From CAYNFH01 sp964396385 (GTDB taxonomy: Bacteria > Armatimonadota > Chthonomonadetes > Chthonomonadales > CAJBBX01), in NCBI GenBank assembly GCA_964396385.1, contig CAYNFH010000281.1, positions 1-7,304 on the forward strand: a stretch of 7,304 nt of DNA, in the 5' to 3' direction. Below are positions 5,345-7,304 of this stretch, piece by piece. The position numbers and the translations under genes are program-made. Each line of letters begins with the position of its first letter. The stretch's first letter is position 1. The notes beneath the pieces were generated by a model that saw nothing but the letters and a program-made list of their open reading frames with translations, made no database searches and was not told the origin of the DNA.

Positions 5345-6673
5345 TCAGGTGGCGAAGCCCTCTGTAGAGGGGGCGAGGGAGGGCTCGGGTTCCGGGGGGT
5401 GCTCCAAGGTGGGATCGTGGCGGACGGCGAGGGCCAGCAGGGCGGCGGCCACGAGCCAGGCGGCCAGCACCTCCAGTCCACCCGTGTATCCGCCGGTGCG
5501 GTCCTTGAGAAAGCCCATGATGTAGGGCCCGGCAAAGCCACCCAGGTTGCCGATGGAGTTGATGGCCGCGATGCCGCCCGCCGCCGCCGTGCCGGTGAGG
5601 AACGAGGTGGGCAGCGACCAGAAGGGGCCGAGCATGCAGGAGGGACCGGCGGTGGCCAGCGCCAGGGCCGCCACGGTGAGCCAGGGAGAGCCCACGCGCG
5701 CCGCGATGACGAGGCCGATGGCCCCGCCCACGGCACTGAGCGCGATGTGCCACCGCCGCTCCTGCCGCTCGTCCGAGTGGCGGCCCACCAGGACCATCAG
5801 CACGGCCGCGACCAGCGGCGGGATGGCGGTGACAAAGCCCAGCGTCTCCGGGCTCCAGCCGCCGCGCGCTTTCAGGACAAGCGGCAGCCAGAAGCTGGTG
5901 CCGTAGGAGGCTATCACCAGGCTGAAGTAGAGCGCGCTCAGCAGGAACACGCGTCCATTGGAGAGCGCCTGGAGCAGCGTGAGGTCGTGACGGCTGCGCC
6001 GGTGGGCGTGCTCCGCCTCCATCCGCTCCACCAGCCAGGCCCGCTCCTCCGGCAGGAGCCACTCTGCCTGCTCCGGCCTATCGGTCAGGTAGTAGAGCAC
6101 CACAAAGGCGAGCAGGACGGAGGGGATGCCCTCCAGCAGAAAGAGCCACTGCCAGCCGTGCAGGCCCGCCACGCCACTGAGATGCTGGAGGATGAACCCG
6201 GAGATGGGGTTCCCCACCACTCCGGCCAGGGTGGTGGCCGTCATGAAGCCGGCGACGGTGTGCGCGCGGCGGCGGGCGGGGATCCAGTAGGTGAGATAGA
6301 GGATCATGCCGGGGAAGAACCCGGCCTCCGCCAGCCCCAGCAGGAACCGCAACGTGTAGAAGCTGGCAGCCGAGCGGGTGAACATCATGCAGGAGGAGAT
6401 GATGCCCCACGTGAACATGATGCGGGCGATCCACCTCCGTGCGCCCACCTGCTCCAGGATGAGGTTGCTGGGCACCTCAAAGAAGAAGTAGCCCAGGAAG
6501 AAGATGCCGGAGCCCAGTCCGTAGACCGTGGCGCTGAAGCGCAGGTCGGTCTGCATCTGGAGCTGGGCGAAGGAGACGTTGACCCGGTCGATATAGGCGG
6601 TGATGTAGAGCAGGAAGAGGAACGGCACCAGACGGCGCGTGACTTTGCGCAGCGTGGTCTCCGGTAGCGTCAA
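5345..6673 (-). CDS. MFS transporter, anion:cation symporter (ACS) type
   Basis: A 442-residue inner-membrane transporter with about 12 membrane segments, a standard length for the ACS family (relatives move hexuronates, galactonate, tartrate, phthalate and similar organic anions with H+ or Na+). Signatures: IDRVN at 28-32 in segment 1, VPSNLILEQVGARRW (67-81) between segments 2 and 3, RFLLGLAEAGFFPG (109-122) in segment 4 followed by YWIPARRRA (129-137), and a charged central loop TDRPEQAEWLLPEERAWL between halves. The frame stays open to 6832, but that extension encodes repeat-derived Pro/His-rich sequence; GGAG (6685-6682) lies eight bases before TTG 6673, and the protein from there begins as family members do. 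The substrate is not determinable; a sugar acid is the best guess. It is divergent from the cytochrome and followed by the acyltransferase after 335 bases. Confidence 0.93.
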   Translation of the reverse strand: MTLPETTLRKVTRRLVPFLFLLYITAYIDRVNVSFAQLQMQTDLRFSATVYGLGSGIFFLGYFFFEVPSNLILEQVGARRWIARIMFTWGIISSCMMFTRSAASFYTLRFLLGLAEAGFFPGMILYLTYWIPARRRAHTVAGFMTATTLAGVVGNPISGFILQHLSGVAGLHGWQWLFLLEGIPSVLLAFVVLYYLTDRPEQAEWLLPEERAWLVERMEAEHAHRRSRHDLTLLQALSNGRVFLLSALYFSLVIASYGTSFWLPLVLKARGGWSPETLGFVTAIPPLVAAVLMVLVGRHSDERQERRWHIALSAVGGAIGLVIAARVGSPWLTVAALALATAGPSCMLGPFWSLPTSFLTGTAAAGGIAAINSIGNLGGFAGPYIMGFLKDRTGGYTGGLEVLAAWLVAAALLALAVRHDPTLEHPPEPEPSLAPSTEGFAT

Positions 6674-6681
6674 GCTTGGAG

Positions 6682-6685
6682 CTCC
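6682..6685 (-). promoter_or_regulatory. ribosome binding site deciding the TTG start of the MFS gene
   Basis: GGAG within TATAGGAGCTCC on the - strand, eight bases before TTG 6673-6671. It separates the conserved transporter from an upstream open stretch formed by short repeats. Confidence 0.6.
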
Positions 6686-6697
6686 TATAAGGGCATG

Positions 6698-6757
6698 TAT
6701 GGGAGTGTGGGAGTATGGGTGTATGGGAGGGTCCGGAGTCCTGCCCCCATACTCCCC
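6698..6757. repeat. four tandem 8-bp repeats plus an inverted copy in the MFS leader
   Basis: TATGGGAG, TGTGGGAG, TATGGGTG, TATGGGAG follow one another without gaps at 6698-6729. After a 16-base break, CCCATACTCCC (6746-6756) is the exact reverse complement of GGGAGTATGGG (6709-6719), so an 11-bp stem with a 26-base loop can form. The array sits 25 bases or more upstream of the MFS start, probably in its promoter or 5' leader. Copy number of such arrays commonly varies between strains. Confidence 0.75.
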
Positions 6758-6804
6758 ACCCCCCAACACAGTTCTTGTGGAACGCGGGACATGGCGGAAT
6801 CCGC

Positions 6805-6810
6805 TAGAAT
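6805..6810 (+). promoter_or_regulatory. weak -10-like hexamer before the cytochrome
   Basis: TAGAAT matches TATAAT at five of six positions, 34 bases before the start ATG. The bases 17 upstream (ACGCGG) do not resemble a -35, and TTGTGG at 6775-6780 is too far (24-base spacer). Only a weak candidate. Confidence 0.2.
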
Positions 6811-6844
6811 GAACTGGCAAGCCACCATTCACCAGGAGTCATCC

Positions 6845-7304
6845 ATGTCCCTTCCCGCGCGCCCACTCACCGGCGCCGCCGTCAGCCTCTTCGTTCTGTG
6901 CAGCGCCTCGCTCGTGTTGGCCGGAGTTGAGCCGGGCCCCCTAACCCCCAATTCTGGGGGAATCGCCCGGTGGGGTGGACAGAAGGGAGCCAGGGGCAAG
7001 GGGGCGGCCAGGAGGCCGGAGGCAGGGGGCGGGCAGCAGGCGGCTGCCTTAGCGGCCGGGAGGAGGGTGTACGACGCCAACGGCTGCGCCGGCTGCCACT
7101 CCATCGCGGGCAAGGGCGGCGCGGCCGGACCGGACCTCACGCGGACGGGCGCGGTTCCCGGCCATACGGTGGCCTGGCTCATGGAGCAGGTGGCGCATCC
7201 GCAGAAGCACAACCCCAACACCAGCATGCCGGCCTACGCGGGGAAGATCCAGCCGGCGCAGCTTCAGGCGCTGGGGACCTACCTCGCCAGCCTTAAAGGG
7301 GCGG
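6845..7304 (+). CDS. secreted c-type cytochrome, 3' end beyond the window
   Basis: The frame is open from ATG 6845 to the right edge (153 codons plus one base), so the protein is partial. AGGAG (6834-6838) is six bases before the start. Residues 1-26 are a Sec signal peptide with a hydrophobic core and a V-L-A end, sending it to the periplasm or outer face. A Gly/Arg/Ala-rich linker (about 27-68) leads to a class I cytochrome c domain: GRRVYDANGCAGCHS with the heme motif CAGCH (81-85), then GPDL, and a distal ligand Met128 in NTSMPAY. The closing helix QLQALGTYLASLKG is present, so perhaps only the tail is missing; further domains cannot be excluded. It would carry single electrons in respiration or to a dehydrogenase. 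The linker is unusually basic and repeat-like. It is divergent from the MFS gene, with no partner visible. Confidence 0.88.
   Translation, partial: MSLPARPLTGAAVSLFVLCSASLVLAGVEPGPLTPNSGGIARWGGQKGARGKGAARRPEAGGGQQAAALAAGRRVYDANGCAGCHSIAGKGGAAGPDLTRTGAVPGHTVAWLMEQVAHPQKHNPNTSMPAYAGKIQPAQLQALGTYLASLKGA
6932..6970. repeat. nested inverted repeat inside the cytochrome linker
   Basis: CCGGGC (6932-6937) pairs with GCCCGG (6965-6970), and inside it CCCCCA (6945-6950) pairs with TGGGGG (6955-6960) around ATTC. The sequence CCTAACCCCCAATTCTGGGG and the following AGAAGGGAGCCAGGGGCAAG resemble, from memory, dispersed intergenic repeats of environmental bacteria, here lying within a coding frame. Confidence 0.55.

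Noticed and set aside
5228..6667. Long open frame (479 codons) on the + strand opposite the MFS gene
   Set aside because: It is antisense to a clear ACS transporter, its product is Gly/Gln/Glu/Arg-rich without any domain, and it has no ribosome binding site. High third-position G+C keeps the opposite strand open.
6829..7227. 132-codon frame on the - strand opposite the cytochrome
   Set aside because: The + strand has signal peptide, CAGCH, distal Met and a ribosome binding site; the - strand product is Pro/Ala-rich without recognisable features.
1..7304. tRNA, rRNA, insertion sequence or phage genes
   Set aside because: No cloverleaf-like or rRNA-like stretch, transposase motif or integrase motif was seen on either strand by reading.

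Overview
The window is bacterial, with a G+C content that is high by eye (mid to high 60s percent). It has consensus Shine-Dalgarno sites, a mix of ATG and TTG starts, and several dispersed palindromic repeats between genes. Nothing fixes the phylum. The mix of a zinc-site-poor medium-chain dehydrogenase, a PIG-L protein, tiny proteins with perfect ribosome binding sites and REP-like repeats would suit an environmental lineage such as Armatimonadota or a related group, but that is only a guess.

Layout. Left block, + strand: an NAD(P)-dependent medium-chain dehydrogenase (50-1102) followed after 90 bases by a membrane-anchored PIG-L family deacetylase (1193-2023). Next is a repeat-rich stretch (2024-2466) with three copies of a roughly 29-bp REP-like element, a hairpin that reads as an intrinsic terminator only on the - strand, and a 12-codon mini-ORF with a strong ribosome binding site. 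Two small uncharacterised genes follow on the + strand (2467-2688, 73 aa; 2786-2965, 59 aa), separated by a GACCACA-type short tandem repeat and closed by a 14-bp perfect hairpin. A TPR-like uncharacterised gene (3127-3834, +) has visibly lower G+C than its neighbours. It meets the convergent acyltransferase-3 membrane gene (3831-5009, -) with the two stop codons interlocked in one CTAG. After a 335-base gap with several inverted repeats comes an MFS transporter of the anion:cation symporter type (5345-6673, -). Divergent from it, and cut by the right edge, is a secreted c-type cytochrome (6845-7304, +) that is easy to miss because it has no stop inside the window.

The genes do not form one evident pathway. 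Dehydrogenase plus PIG-L is the only plausible co-transcribed pair; both fit carbohydrate or sugar-conjugate metabolism, and the MFS and acyltransferase families are loosely compatible with handling of organic acids or sugars and surface polysaccharide modification. I see no convincing novel multi-gene system. The most interesting points are the small-ORF/repeat region at 2024-3030, the cytochrome linker that looks derived from an inserted repeat, and the AT-rich operator-like palindrome upstream of the acyltransferase.
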